Assembly (NCBI RefSeq): GCF_035582795.1 | Contig: NC_134365.1 | Span: 73,947,635 to 74,011,634, forward strand | Source: Mycteria americana | Lineage: Eukaryota; Chordata; Aves; Ciconiiformes; Ciconiidae | Length of the DNA: 64,000 nucleotides | Direction: 5' to 3' | Notes under the pieces: generated by a model | Database searches by the model: none | The model's input: only the letters and a program-made list of their open reading frames with translations | What the model was told of the DNA's origin: nothing | Made by a program: the position numbers and the translations under genes | Shown here: positions 34,977 through 45,937 of the stretch, in pieces | How positions within the stretch are numbered: the stretch's first letter is position 1 | How the letters are laid out: each line of letters begins with the position of its first letter

Positions 34977-37838
34977 GAAAAATTTCCTAATATCCAGTTT
35001 AAACCTCCCCTGGCTCAACTTGAGGCCATTTCCTCTTGTCCTATCACTTGTTACCTGGGAGAAGAGACCGACCCCCACCTCTCTACAACCTCCTTTCAGG
35101 TAGTTGTAGAGAGCAATAAGGTCTCCCCTCAGCCTCCTTTTCTCCAGGCTAAACAGTCCCAGCTCCCTCAGCCGCTCCTCATAAGACTTCTGCTCCAGAC
35201 CCTTCACCAGCTTCGTTGCCCTTCTCTGGACACGCTCCAGCACCTCAATGTCCCTCTTGTAGTGGGGGGCCCAAAACTGAACACAGTATTTGAGGTGCGG
35301 CCTCACCAGTGCCGAGTACAGGGGCACGATCACTTCCCTAGTCCTGCTGGCCACGCTATTTTTGATACAAGCCAGGATGCCATTGGCTTTCTTGGCCGCC
35401 TGGGCACACTGCTGGCTCATATTCAGGTGGCTGTCAACCAACACTCCCAGGTCCTCCTCTGCCAGGCAGCTTTCCAGCCACTCTTCCCCAAGCCTGTAGC
35501 ATTGCATGGGGTCTCTGTGACCCAAGTGCAGGACCTTGCACTTGGCCTTGTTAAACCTCATACAATTGACCTCGGCCCATCGATCCAGCCTGTCCAGGTC
35601 CCTCTGCAGAGCCTTCCTCCCCTCCAGCAGATCAACACTCCCACACAACTTGGTGTCATCTGCAAACTTGCTGAGAGTGCACTCGATCCCTTCATCCAGA
35701 TCATTGATAAAGATGTTAAACAGAACTGGCCCCAACACAGAGCCCTGGGGAACACCGCTTGTGACCGGCCGCCAACCGGAGTAAACTCCATTCACCGCCA
35801 CTCTTTGGGCCTGGCCGTCCAGCCAGTTCTTTACCCAGCGAAGAGTACACCTGTCCAAGCCATGAGCAGCCAGTTTCTCCAGGAGAATGCTGTGGGAAAC
35901 CGTGTCAAAGGCTTTACTGAAGTCTAGGTAGACAACATGCACAGCCTTTCCCTCATCCACTAGGCGGGTCACCTTGTCATAGAAGGAGATCAGGTTGGTC
36001 AAGCAGGACCTGCCTTTCCTGAACCCATGCTGGCTGGGCTTGATCCCTTGGTTATTCTCTACATGCCGTGTTATAGTACTCAGGATGATCTGCTCCATCA
36101 GCTTCCCCGGCACCGAGGTCAGGCTGACAGGCCTGTAGTTCCCCGGGTCCTCCTTCCGGCCCTTCTTGAAGATGGGTGTCACATTAGCTAATCTCCAGTC
36201 AGCAGGGACCTCCCCAGTTAGCCAGGACTGCTGGTAAATGATGGAAAGGGGCTTGGTGAGCACTTCTGCCAGCTCCTTCAGTACTCTCGGGTGGATCTCA
36301 TCAGGCCCCATAGACTTGTGAGTGTCTAAGTGGTGCAGCAGGTCACTCACCATTTCCCCATGGATTATGGGGGCTCCATTCTGGTCCCCGTCCCTATCTT
36401 CCAACTCCAGGGGCTGGGTACCCAGAGAACAGTCGGCCCTGCCATTAAAGACTGAGGCAAAGAAGGCATTAAGTACCTCAGCTTTTTCCTCATCCTTGGT
36501 CACTGTGTTCCCTCCCCCATCTACTAGGGGCTGGAGATTCTCCTTAGCTCTCCTTTTGCTGCTAATGTATTTGAAGAAGTGGTTTTTGTTGTCTTTTACA
36601 GCAGCAGCCAGATTGAGCTCTAGCTCAGCTTTGGCCCTTCTAATTTTCTCCCTGCACAACCTCGCTACACCTTTGTAGTCCTCCTGAGTTGCCCGCCCCT
36701 TCTTCCAGAGGTCATAGACTCTCCTCTTTTTCCTGAGTTCGAGCCAGAGCTCTCTAGTCAGCCAGGCCGGTCTTCTTCCCCGCCGGCTCGTCTTTCGGCA
36801 CCTGGGGACAGCCCGCTCTTGTGCCTTTAGGACTTCCTCCTTAAAGAATGTCCAGCCTTCCTGGACTTCTTTGCCCTTTAGGACTGCCTCCCAGGGGACT
36901 CTCTCGACCAGTCTCCTAAACAGGCCGAATTCGGCCCTCCGGAAGTCTAGGGTGGCAGTTTTGCTGACCCCCCTCGTCACTTCTCCACGTATCAAAAACT
37001 CTATCATTTCGTGATCACTCTGCCCAAGACAGCCTCCAGCCATCACATTGCTCACAAGTCCTTCTCTGTTCGTGAACAAGAGGTCCAGCGGGGCACCTTC
37101 CCTCGTTTGCTCGCTCACCAGCTGCGTCACGAAGTTATCGGCCACACACTCCAGGAACCTCCTAGACCGTTTCCTCTCTGCTGTATTGTATTTCCAGCAG
37201 ACATCCGGCAGGTTGAAGTTCCCCACAAGAACAAGGGCTAGCGATCGTGAGGCTTCTCCCAGCTGCTTATAGAGTAGTTCGTCAGTCTCCTCAACCTGGT
37301 TGGGGGGCCTGTAACAGGCTCCCACCACAATATCTGCCTTGTTGGCCTTCCCCCTGATTCTTACCCATAGAAACTCCACCCTATCATCACCATCATCGAG
37401 CTCTAAACTATCCAGACACTCCCTGACGTACAGGGCTACCCCACCACCTCTCCTGCCTTGCCTATCCCTCCTGAAGAGTTTATAGCCATCCATCGCGGCA
37501 CTCCAGTTGTGTGAGTCACCCCACCATGTTTCTGTGATGGCCACCATATCATAGTTTTCCTGATGTACAATGGCTTCCAACTCCTTCTGCTTGTTACCCA
37601 TGCTGCGTGCATTGGTGTAGAGGCACTTCAGCTGGGCTGTCACCCGTGTCTCCTTCATAGAAGAACACCCCTTGCGTGCTTTGAGGCGTTTCACTGGCGT
37701 TTCCCTCTTGGCTCCCGTTGCCTCAGTATCCCCTAGCTCAACTCCGTTCAACTTCTGCTGTGCCCCAGCATACCCCGCACATCTCAGGGACACAGGCCGA
37801 GTGCCCTTGCTGGCACCCGCTCCCTCTAACCGTGGCAC
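34974..37838 (-). CDS. CR1-c ORF2: endonuclease-reverse transcriptase, C-terminally cut by LTR
   Basis: A 954-residue open frame without internal stops. The AP-type endonuclease is at about residues 70-290: YTNARSMG with Asn76, ITETWW with Glu103, CYRPPNQ at 175-181, GNFNLP at 206-211, and SDHE with His276. The reverse transcriptase is at about 540-760: [20 protein letters not shown] at 639, GVPQGS at 695, and catalytic FADD at 725-728. In the endonuclease motif normally written GDFN the Asp is Asn (residue 207), which would be expected to damage catalysis. The final 38 or so residues lie beyond the LTR inserted at 34592-34976. ORF1 ends 57 bases upstream. This is the best-preserved retrotransposon gene in the window. 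Confidence 0.9.
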   Translation of the reverse strand: MPRLEGAGASKGTRPVSLRCAGYAGAQQKLNGVELGDTEATGAKRETPVKRLKARKGCSSMKETRVTAQLKCLYTNARSMGNKQKELEAIVHQENYDMVAITETWWGDSHNWSAAMDGYKLFRRDRQGRRGGGVALYVRECLDSLELDDGDDRVEFLWVRIRGKANKADIVVGACYRPPNQVEETDELLYKQLGEASRSLALVLVGNFNLPDVCWKYNTAERKRSRRFLECVADNFVTQLVSEQTREGAPLDLLFTNREGLVSNVMAGGCLGQSDHEMIEFLIRGEVTRGVSKTATLDFRRAEFGLFRRLVERVPWEAVLKGKEVQEGWTFFKEEVLKAQERAVPRCRKTSRRGRRPAWLTRELWLELRKKRRVYDLWKKGRATQEDYKGVARLCREKIRRAKAELELNLAAAVKDNKNHFFKYISSKRRAKENLQPLVDGGGNTVTKDEEKAEVLNAFFASVFNGRADCSLGTQPLELEDRDGDQNGAPIIHGEMVSDLLHHLDTHKSMGPDEIHPRVLKELAEVLTKPLSIIYQQSWLTGEVPADWRLANVTPIFKKGRKEDPGNYRPVSLTSVPGKLMEQIILSTITRHVENNQGIKPSQHGFRKGRSCLTNLISFYDKVTRLVDEGKAVHVVYLDFSKAFDTVSHSILLEKLAAHGLDRCTLRWVKNWLDGQAQRVAVNGVYSGWRPVTSGVPQGSVLGPVLFNIFINDLDEGIECTLSKFADDTKLCGSVDLLEGRKALQRDLDRLDRWAEVNCMRFNKAKCKVLHLGHRDPMQCYRLGEEWLESCLAEEDLGVLVDSHLNMSQQCAQAAKKANGILACIKNSVASRTREVIVPLYSALVRPHLKYCVQFWAPHYKRDIEVLERVQRRATKLVKGLEQKSYEERLRELGLFSLEKRRLRGDLIALYNYLKGGCREVGVGLFSQVTSDRTRGNGLKLSQGRFKLDIRKFF

Positions 37839-37894
37839 GTAGCCCCTCAGCTTCCCTCGGGCAAGCCTGATATTATCCCCCTCCCACTTCGAGT

Positions 37895-38548
37895 CTAGTT
37901 TAAAGCTCTGTCGATGAGCCCTGCAAGCTCCTGAGCAAAGATTCTCTTTCCCCTTTGAGAAAGATGAATCCCATCAGACGCCAGCAAACCCGGTGCTGTG
38001 TAGGCCATCCCGTTATCAAAAAAACCAAAACTGTGGTGATGACACCAGCCACAGAGCCATGCATTAATAGATTGGGTGTCTCTGTTCCTTCTTGTGTCGC
38101 TGCCCACAACTGGAAGGAGAGAGGAGAAAATAACCTGTGCTCCAGAGTCCCTTACTAGCCGTCCCAAGGCCCTGAAGTCTCTTTTGATCGCCCTAGGACT
38201 TTGTGTTGCAGCCTCATTGCCCCCCGCATGGAAGAGCAGTAGGGCGTAATAGTCCGAGGGCCGTACCAGGGTAGGGAGTACCCTCATGACATCCCTCATG
38301 CGGGCCCCAGGGAGGCAGCAGACTTCCCTAAGAGGAGGGTCCGTCCGGCATATCAGACCCTCGGTTCCCTTCAGAAGGGAGTCACCCACAACTATAACCC
38401 GTCTTCTCTTCCTTGTGGAGGTGGTGTTAAGACGAAAGGTATGTTCTTCTGCCCTGGGCGACACCTCTGGTGTAGATACACTGTCGTCCCCATCCTCCAT
38501 TGACTGGCCTTCCACCTCCAGGGCCTCATACCTGTTGTGCAGAGGCAC
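37895..38548 (-). CDS. CR1-c ORF1, esterase (SGNH hydrolase) part
   Basis: A 217-residue frame. SGNH/GDSL hydrolase signatures are visible: VVGDSLL (catalytic Ser57), AGGNEA (residues 108-113) and SDGIHL (Asp192, His195). CR1-family ORF1 proteins are known to combine a PHD-like finger with such an esterase domain, whose role in retrotransposition is unsettled. The N-terminal finger present in CR1-d ORF1 is missing because the element is 5'-truncated. It is nearly identical to the frame at 41074-41727. Confidence 0.88.
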   Translation of the reverse strand: MPLHNRYEALEVEGQSMEDGDDSVSTPEVSPRAEEHTFRLNTTSTRKRRRVIVVGDSLLKGTEGLICRTDPPLREVCCLPGARMRDVMRVLPTLVRPSDYYALLLFHAGGNEAATQSPRAIKRDFRALGRLVRDSGAQVIFSSLLPVVGSDTRRNRDTQSINAWLCGWCHHHSFGFFDNGMAYTAPGLLASDGIHLSQRGKRIFAQELAGLIDRALN

Positions 38549-38599
38549 TGGGGGGGGAGAGGCGGGCAGGGAGGTCCTTCATCAGGCACATCAGGCCCC

Positions 38600-39097
38600 A
38601 TCTCATCAGGCCCCATAGACTTGTGAATGTCTAAGTGGTGTAGCAGGTCAATAACCATTTCCCCCTGGATTAGGGGGGGTCCATTCTGGTCCCCATCCCT
38701 ATCTTCTGACTCAGGGGGTTGGGTACCCAGAGAACAATTGGTCTTACTATTAAAGACTGAGGCGAAGAAGGCATTGAGTACCTCAGCCTTTTCCTCATCC
38801 TTTGTCACTATGTTCCCTCCCACGTCTACTAGAGGCTGGAGATTCTCCTTAGCTCTCCTTTTGCTGCTAATGTATTTGAAGAAGTTTTTTTTTTTGTCTT
38901 TTATGGCAGTAGTCAGATTGAGCTCTAGCTCAGCTTTGGCCCTTCTAATTTTCTCCCTGCACAACCTCGCTACACCTTTGTAGTCCTCCTGACTTGCCTG
39001 CCCCTTCTTCCAAAGGTTGTAGACTCTCCTCTTTTTCCTGAGTTCTAGCCAAAGCTCTCTATTCAGCCAGGCCGGTCTTCTTCCCCCGCCGGTTTGT
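38600..39097 (-). pseudogene. CR1-d ORF2 middle, unit 1
   Basis: Linker between endonuclease and reverse transcriptase, matching CR1-c residues 355-514 ([43 protein letters not shown]). It is open from the LTR junction at 39097 to the CR1-c insertion point at 38600. It then reads by chance through into the ORF1 region, producing an artificial fused frame at 38392-39213. Confidence 0.85.
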
Positions 39098-39968
39098 TGT
39101 CTTGTCCCACTCAGTGGGTTGCGAGAGGGGTGAATCTTTTCGATTCCCCAACAGTTTGTGTACCGACAAAGGCCGATCTCTGCTCGACAGAGCCGCGTGG
39201 TCGGTAGCGTCACAACAATGACTCAGAGGAACAGTCTATCCCACTTCTGGTACCGACAAAGGCCAATCTCTGCTCGGCAGAGCCGCATGGTCAGTAGAGT
39301 CACGACAATGACTCAGGAGAACAGCCTGGCCAGCAACTTTATTAACTGGCGAATTCCACAAACGGACAAACTTAACAAACTGGCAAGCCCAACGAATGAA
39401 CAGAAGCGATTTGGCAATGGAGCTATTTTCCGGGCAACCCATCACAATTTATCCCAAACGTGCATATATTGGAAGAGCAGAGGAAGAGAGAAGCGAGAAA
39501 AGGAAAGGAAAAGAGAGGAGGAAAGAGAAAGAAAAAGTATCACTGCCCTTGGATCCCGCGATGACGATGGCAGACGTGGCAATCCTCCAGTGGTGGGCGC
39601 GCGCGCGGTTCCCTGGAGGGCATGTCTTTTATAAGTTAATCCCCGCCTCCCCGCCCCTTCAGGACTTACATGGTTCTTGTTCTAGAAAGTTCTCAATCTT
39701 CTGCGCAGGCACAGGGGGAGGGGGTGGTCACGAGGGGTCTCTCAGGCGGTTGCAAGCCCCTTCCTCAGATCAACTCTGTGTGACCTCTGGCCATATATGG
39801 TAAGGTCCATCGGAACCCGGAACCGCGCGTCCTCTGATGCGCTCTCCACGTCCCGCACGTCCTGCTCCCGCTCTCCCCCACCCAATGCTCACCGACTTGC
39901 CGTCACCATGCAAATAGTGCCTCAAGTCGACACAATGTTTGAGACATTAACTCTTTCAGTCTCTCACA
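39098..39968 (-). mobile_element. LTR family C in CR1-d, unit 1
   Basis: An 871-bp LTR between endonuclease and linker of CR1-d ORF2, flanked by tttgt (39093-39097) and cttgt (39969-39973), a 5-bp target duplication with one mismatch. Read on the minus strand it begins tgtgagagactg and ends gggacaagaca. It carries TATAAAA at 39627-39633 and AATAAA at 39338-39343. An imperfect tandem repeat of about 90 bp lies near its end (39161 and 39251), each copy containing tgactca. No internal proviral sequence is present, so it is a solo LTR. Confidence 0.87.
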
Positions 39969-40976
39969 CTTGTCTTTCGGCACCTGGGGACAGCCTGCTC
40001 TTGTGCCTTTAGGACTTCCTCCTTGAAGAATGTCCAGCCTTCCAGGACTCCTTTGCCCTTTAGGACTGCCTCCCAGGGGACTCTGTTGACCAGTCTCCTA
40101 AACAGGCCAAAGTCTGCCCTCCGGAAGTCTAAGGTGGCAGTTCTGCTGACCCCCCTCGTCACTTCTCCAAGAATCGAAAACTCTATCATTTCGTGATCAC
40201 TCTGCCCAAGACGGCCTCCAACCATCACATTGCTCACAAGTCCTTCTCTGTTCGTGAACAAGAGGTTCAGCGGGGCACCTTCCCTCGTTGGCTCGCTCAC
40301 CAGCTGTGTCAGGAAGTTATCTGCCACACACTCCAGGAACCTCCTAGACTGTTTCCTCTCTGCTGTATTGTATTTCCAGCAGACATCCGGCAGGTTGAAG
40401 TTCCCCACAAGAACAAGGGCTAGCGATCGTGAGGCTTCTCCCAGCTGCTTATAGAGTAGTTCGTCAGTCTCCTCAACCTGGTTGGGTGGTCTGTAACAGA
40501 CTCCCACCACAATATCTGCCTTGTTGGCCTTCCCCCTGATTCTTACCCATAGACACTCCACCCTATCGTCACCATCATTAAGCTCTAAACTATCCAAACA
40601 CTCCCTAACATACAGGGCTACCCTGTATGCCTCTCTTGCCTTACCTATCCCTCCTGAAGAGTTTATAGCCATCCATCGCCGCACTCCAGTTGTGTGAGTC
40701 ACCCCACCATGTTTCCGTGATGGCAACTATATCATAGTCTTCCTGGTGTACAACGGCTTCCAGCTCCTCCTGTTTATTGCCCATGCTGCATGCATTGGTG
40801 TAGAGGCACTTCAGCTGGGCTGTCGTCCGTGTCTCCTTCATAGAGGAACACCCCTTATGTGCTTTGAGGTGTTTCACTGGCATTTCCCTCTTGGTTCCTA
40901 TTGCCTCAGTATCCCCTAGCTCAGCTCTGTTCGACTTCTGCTGTGCCCCAGTGTACCCTGCACATCTCAGAGACAC
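39969..40976 (-). pseudogene. CR1-d ORF2 N-terminus (endonuclease), unit 1
   Basis: Endonuclease half of ORF2 in two frames, 40641-40976 and 39956-40726, separated by a frameshift near the RRDR/GRGG region. Motifs include YTNACSMG, ITETWW, VCYRPPNQ, GNFNLP and SDHEMIEF. As in CR1-c, the GDFN Asp is Asn. It is interrupted by LTR family C at 39968. Confidence 0.87.
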
Positions 40977-41073
40977 AGGCTGAGTGCCCTTGCTAGCACC
41001 CGCTCTAACCTTGGCACGTTGTCCCTCAGCTTCCCTCGGGCAAGCCTGATATTATCCCCCTCCCACTTCGAGT

Positions 41074-41727
41074 CTAGTTTAAAGCTCTGTCGATGAGCCC
41101 TGCAAGCTCCTGAGCAAAGATTCTCTTTCCCCTTTGAGAAAGATGAATCCCATCAGATGCCAGCAAACCCGGTGCTGTGTAGGCCATCCCGTTATCAAAA
41201 AAACCAAAACTGTGGTGATGACACCAGCCACGGAGCCATGCATTAATAGATTGGGTGTCTCTGTTCCTTCTTGTGTCGCTGCCCACAACTGGAAGGAGAG
41301 AGGAGAAAATAACCTGTGCTCCAGAGTCCCTTACTAGCCGTCCCAAGGCCCTGAAGTCTCTTTTGATCGCCCTAGGACTTTGTGTTGCAGCCTCATTGCC
41401 CCCCGCATGGAAGAGCAGTAGGGCGTAATAGTCCGAGGGCCGTACCAGGGTAGGGAGTACCCTCATGACATCCCTCATGCGGGCCCCAGGGAGGCAGCAG
41501 ACTTCCCTAAGAGGAGGGTCCGTCCGGCATATCAGACCCTCGGTTCCCTTCAGAAGGGAGTCACCCACAACTATAACCCGTCTTCTCTTCCTTGTGGAGG
41601 TGGTGTTAAGACGAAAGGTATGTTCTTCTGCCCTGGGCGACACCTCTGGTGTAGATACACTGTCGTCCCCATCCTCCATTGACTGGCCTTCCACCTCCAG
41701 GGCCTCATACCTGTTGTGCAGAGGCAC
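41074..41727 (-). pseudogene. CR1 ORF1 esterase copy, unit 2
   Basis: A 217-residue frame almost identical to 37895-38548, with GDSLL, AGGNEA and SDGIHL retained. One residue difference is Arg for Cys in INAWLRGW. Its upstream junction to ORF2 middle (GPDE) shows it descends from the CR1-c copy. Its downstream sequence is CR1-d type, marking the recombination point. Confidence 0.87.
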
Positions 41728-41778
41728 TGGGGGGGGAGAGGTGGGCAGGGAGGTCCTTCATCAGGCACATCAGGCCCC

Positions 41779-42276
41779 ATCTCATCAGGCCCCATAGACT
41801 TGTGAATGTCTAAGTGGTGTAGCAGGTCACTAACCATTTCCCCCTGGATTGGGGGGGGTCCATTCTGGTCCCCATCCCTATCTTCTGACTCAGGGGGTTG
41901 GGTACCCAGAGAACAATTGGTCTTACTATTAAAGACTGAGGCGAAGAAGGCATTGAGTACCTCAGCCTTTTCCTCATCCTTTGTCACTATGTTCCCTCCC
42001 ACGTCTACTAGAGGCTGGAGATTCTCCTTAGCTCTCCTTTTGCTGCTAATGTATTTGAAGAAGTTTTTTTTTTTGTCTTTTATGGCAGTAGTCAGATTGA
42101 GCTCTAGCTCAGCTTTGGCCCTTCTAATTTTCTCCCTGCACAACCTCGCTACACCTTTGTAGTCCTCCTGACTTGCCTGCCCCTTCTTCCAAAGGTTGTA
42201 GACTCTCCTCTTTTTCCTGAGTTCTAGCCAAAGCTCTCTATTCAGCCAGGCCGGTCTTCTTCCCCCGCCGGTTTGT
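41779..42276 (-). pseudogene. CR1-d ORF2 middle, unit 2
   Basis: Duplicate of 38600-39097 with single-base differences only (such as a/c at 41829 and a/g near 41851). Confidence 0.85.
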
Positions 42277-43147
42277 TGTCTTGTCCCACTCAGTGGGTTG
42301 CGAGAGGGGTGAATCTTTTCGATTCCCCAACAGTTTGTGTACCGACAAAGGCCGATCTCTGCTCGACAGAGCCGCGTGGTCGGTAGCGTCACAACAATGA
42401 CTCAGAGGAACAGTCTATCCCACTTCTGGTACCGACAAAGGCCAATCTCTGCTCGGCAGAGCCGCATGGTCAGTAGAGTCACGACAATGACTCAGGAGAA
42501 CAGCCTGGCCAGCAACTTTATTAACTGGCGAATTCCACAAACGGACAAACTTAACAAACTGGCAAGCCCAACGAATGAACAGAAGCGATTTGGCAATGGA
42601 GCTATTTTCCGGGCAACCCATCACAATTTATCCCAAACGTGCATATATTGGAAGAGCAGAGGAAGAGAGAAGCGAGAAAAGGAAAGGAAAAGAGAGGAGG
42701 AAAGAGAAAGAAAAAGTATCACTGCCCTTGGATCCCGCGATGACGATGGCAGACGTGGCAATCCTCCAGTGGTGGGCGCGCGCGCGGTTCCCTGGAGGGC
42801 ATGTCTTTTATAAGTTAATCCCCGCCTCCCCGCCCCTTCAGGACTTACATGGTTCTTGTTCTAGAAAGTTCTCAATCTTCTGCGCAGGCACAGGGGGAGG
42901 GGGTGGTCACGAGGGGTCTCTCAGGCGGTTGCAAGCCCCTTCCTCAGATCAACTCTGTGTGACCTCTGGCCATATATGGTAAGGTCCATCGGAACCCGGA
43001 ACCGCGCGTCCTCTGATGCGCTCTCCACGTCCCGCACGTCCTGCTCCCGCTCTCCCCCACCCAATGCTCGCCGACTTGCCGTCACCATGCAAATAGTGCC
43101 TCAAGTCGACACAATGTTTGAGACATTAACTCTTTCAGTCTCTCACA
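42277..43147 (-). mobile_element. LTR family C in CR1-d, unit 2
   Basis: Duplicate of 39098-39968, copied with its host DNA rather than inserted independently: flanks and target duplications are the same. One noticed difference is g for a at 43067-43069 (gctcgccg). Confidence 0.9.
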
Positions 43148-44155
43148 CTTGTCTTTCGGCACCTGGGGACAGCCTGCTCTTGTGCCTTTAGGACTTCCTC
43201 CTTGAAGAATGTCCAGCCTTCCAGGACTCCTTTGCCCTTTAGGACTGCCTCCCAGGGGACTCTGTTGACCAGTCTCCTAAACAGGCCAAAGTCTGCCCTC
43301 CGGAAGTCTAAGGTGGCAGTTCTGCTGACCCCCCTCGTCACTTCTCCAAGAATCGAAAACTCTATCATTTCGTGATCACTCTGCCCAAGACGGCCTCCAA
43401 CCATCACATTGCTCACAAGTCCTTCTCTGTTCGTGAACAAGAGGTTCAGCGGGGCACCTTCCCTCGTTGGCTCGCTCACCAGCTGTGTCAGGAAGTTATC
43501 TGCCACACACTCCAGGAACCTCCTAGACTGTTTCCTCTCTGCTGTATTGTATTTCCAGCAGACATCCGGCAGGTTGAAGTTCCCCACAAGAACAAGGGCT
43601 AGCGATCGTGAGGCTTCTCCCAGCTGCTTATAGAGTAGTTCGTCAGTCTCCTCAACCTGGTTGGGTGGTCTGTAACAGACTCCCACCACAATATCTGCCT
43701 TGTTGGCCTTCCCCCTGATTCTTACCCATAGACACTCCACCCTATCGTCACCATCATTAAGCTCTAAACTATCCAAACACTCCCTAACATACAGGGCTAC
43801 CCTGTATGCCTCTCTTGCCTTACCTATCCCTCCTGAAGAGTTTATAGCCATCCATCGCCGCACTCCAGTTGTGTGAGTCACCCCACCATGTTTCCGTGAT
43901 GGCAACTATATCATAGTCTTCCTGGTGTACAACGGCTTCCAGCTCCTCCTGTTTATTGCCCATGCTGCATGCATTGGTGTAGAGGCACTTCAGCTGGGCT
44001 GTCGTCCGTGTCTCCTTCATAGAGGAACACCCCTTATGTGCTTTGAGGTGTTTCACTGGCATTTCCCTCTTGGTTCCTATTGCCTCAGTATCCCCTAGCT
44101 CAGCTCTGTTCGACTTCTGCTGTGCCCCAGTGTACCCTGCACATCTCAGAGACAC
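43148..44155 (-). pseudogene. CR1-d ORF2 N-terminus (endonuclease), unit 2
   Basis: Duplicate of 39969-40976 with the same frameshift, split into 43820-44155 and 43135-43905, and the same GNFN variant. Confidence 0.87.
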
Positions 44156-44252
44156 AGGCTGAGTGCCCTTGCTAGCACCCGCTCTAACCTTGGCACGTTG
44201 TCCCTCAGCTTCCCTCGGGCAAGCCTGATATTATCCCCCTCCCACTTCGAGT

Positions 44253-45101
44253 CTAGTTTAAAGCTCTGTCGATGAGCCCTGCAAGCTCCTGAGCAAAGAT
44301 TCTCTTTCCCCTTTGAGAAAGATGAATCCCATCAGATGCCAGCAAACCCGGTGCTGTGTAGGCCATCCCGTTATCAAAAAAACCAAAACTGTGGTGATGA
44401 CACCAGTCACGGAGCCATGAGTTAATAGATTGGGTGTCTCTGTTCCTTCTAGTGTCACTGCCCACAACTGGAAGGAGAGAGGAGAAAATAACCTGTGCTC
44501 CAGAGTCCCTTACTAGCCGTCCCAAGGCCCTGAAGTCTCTTTTGATCGCCCTAGGACTTCGTGTTGCAGCCTCATTGCCCCCCACATGGAAGAGCAGTAG
44601 GGAGTAATAGTCCGAGAGCCGTACCAGGGTAGGGAGTATCCTCATGACATCCTTCACGCGGGCCCCAGGGAGGCAGCAGACTTCCCTAAGAGGAGGGGCC
44701 ATCCGGCATATCAGACCCTCGGTTCCCCTCAGGAGGGAGTCGCCCACAACTATAACCCGTCTTCTCTTCCTTGTGGAGGTGGTGTTGATATGAGAGGCTT
44801 GCCTTTCTGACCTGGGCGACACCTCTGGTATAGATGGACCCTCATCCCCATCCTCCATTGACTGGCCTTCCACCTCCAGGGCCTCATACCTGTTGTGCAG
44901 AGGCACTGGGGGGGGAGAGGCGGGCAGGGAGGGCCTTTTCCTGCCGCCATGAGCATGGTCTTGCCTCCATTCACTCTCCTCCTTTGAGCTGCTGCCTTCA
45001 GCCCGGGGGGGGGGGGACAGAGGATCCCCTTGATCGTGGGTTCTTACTGGTGGCTGCTGCTGCTCCTGTTCCTGTCTCGGGGGGGCAGAGCATGGCACCA
45101 C
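44253..45101 (-). pseudogene. CR1-d ORF1, esterase part (original copy)
   Basis: A 282-residue frame. An N-terminal Pro/Ser/Gln-rich segment is followed by the esterase with VVGDSLLRG, HVGGNEA and [10 protein letters not shown]. It differs from the two other ORF1 copies at many residues (for example GPSIPEVSPRSERQ), showing it belongs to a different insertion from CR1-c. It overlaps the 45044-45595 frame by 58 bases; a C run near 45074-45081 is a likely place for the shift between the two. Confidence 0.87.
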
Positions 45102-45595
45102 CAGTCAATCTCTTTTTCAGCCTCCCTGATGCTCCTTAACCTTTCTACCTCCTCCCGTAGCTCTGGCACCATGCAGAGCAAATCATCCACCTGGTCACAC
45201 CTCACACAGCTGTCTGCACGGCTGCCATGCATGAACAGCGAGAGGCCCAGGCACGCCCTGCAGCCCGAGACCTGGGTGGCCGCATGTTTTTGTGGGAGCT
45301 CCGTCTGGGTAGCTACATCCATTCTGGCAAGCACAGAGGGCATCGCTTTCTGACGAGTGAAGACCATAGCTAAGTTTCTTCTGAAAGGATGAGGACTACC
45401 GAATGAACGTACCTCTTGAGCTGGTAGGGTGACTTTGCCTTCCCTGCATGCCCTGCCCGCTTGAACTCCCGCGCAAACTGCCGCGCCATGCCCTGTTTGC
45501 TCCTCCTGGTTGCTGCGCTCCTGGTCGCTTGCGCTCCCTGGGGGCTGCTCTCGTATGGGAGGGGGATTGGCCCTGTCACTCTTGTTCCTGCCCAC
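45044..45595 (-). pseudogene. CR1-d ORF1, N-terminal cysteine-rich part
   Basis: A 183-residue frame. Cys/His-rich motifs (GCRACLGLS, FMHG, SCVRCDQVDDL) are followed by a heptad-like acidic helix (ELREEVERLRSIREAEKEID). This matches the PHD-like finger and coiled coil expected at the start of CR1 ORF1. It is out of frame with the esterase part. Confidence 0.75.
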
Positions 45596-45817
45596 ACTGA
45601 GTCGGAGCCAGGCCCTCGTCAGGATCTCCCTCCTTCCTGCTCGGGGCCGGGGGGTGGCTGTGGTAACCCTCTCTCTCCGTGCCTTTTTTCCCTTCCCTGC
45701 ACAGTTTTGCTGCGGTTTAGCCGTTTCAGCAATGGTCCCCCAACATGGTCCTCTGTCCCAGAGCCCCTCGCCTCGGTGGCTTCGCTGAAATGGGGGTTCG
45801 ACTGTGTTCTACTCATT
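45596..45817 (-). mobile_element. CR1-d 5' end
   Basis: GC-rich sequence between the ORF1 start and the resumption of CR1-e ORF2 at about 45818, taken as CR1-d 5' untranslated sequence. A short match ctatt at 33305-33309 and 45818-45822 is a possible target duplication. Confidence 0.6.
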
Positions 45818-45937
45818 CTATTCTTTGCGTCCCTTGCCAAGTTCAGCTCTAGCTGCACCTTGGCCTTCCTGATTCCATCCCTACGCAACCGGGCAACGTC
45901 CCTATACTCTTCCCAGGACACCTGTCCCTGCTTTCAC
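45818..45937 (-). pseudogene. CR1-e ORF2 linker segment
   Basis: Encodes [20 protein letters not shown] and the following [13 protein letters not shown], aligned to CR1-c residues 385-415. This is exactly the part missing from CR1-e at 33309, showing that CR1-d sits inside CR1-e. It ends at tcac (45934-45937), the target duplication of the next LTR. Confidence 0.85.

Larger units (their letters stand above)
34397..38599 (-). mobile_element. CR1-c, youngest and best preserved CR1, inserted in CR1-d
   Basis: About 3.8 kb of CR1 (excluding a 385-bp LTR at 34592-34976) with an intact 3' end, an ORF2 open for 954 codons and an ORF1 esterase frame of 217 codons. The 5' end is truncated inside ORF1. 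About 25 bases of filler (near 38575-38599) consist of repeats of catcagg(cccc), apparently copied from the target. The flanking atctca duplicates mark the insertion into CR1-d. Confidence 0.85.
37845..41023 (-). repeat. Tandem duplication unit 1 (3,179 bp)
   Basis: Head-to-tail with 41024-44202, offset exactly 3,179 bp. It contains (minus-strand order) CR1-d ORF2 N-terminus, LTR family C, CR1-d ORF2 middle, the CR1-d/CR1-c junction and CR1-c-type ORF1. Only a handful of substitutions were noticed (for example at 37977, 38059, 38558, 38650, 38672 and 39888). Unit edges can slide within the shared ORF1 tract. Confidence 0.93.
41024..44202 (-). repeat. Tandem duplication unit 2 (3,179 bp)
   Basis: Second copy of the same composite unit. 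It carries ORF1 at 41074-41727, the junction at about 41754-41784, ORF2 middle at 41779-42276, LTR at 42277-43147 and ORF2 N-terminus at 43148-44155. At its distal end it continues into the original CR1-d ORF1, which diverges from the unit beyond about 44400. Confidence 0.93.

Noticed and set aside
38392..39213. 273-codon frame fusing CR1 ORF2 linker to ORF1 (also at 41571-42392)
   Set aside because: It is a chance read-through of the CR1-d/CR1-c insertion junction, not a designed fusion gene.
39158..39803. Plus-strand frames of 135-158 codons (and copies at 42337-42982)
   Set aside because: They lie antisense within LTR family C and its flanks; Arg/Lys/Glu-rich low complexity without a domain.
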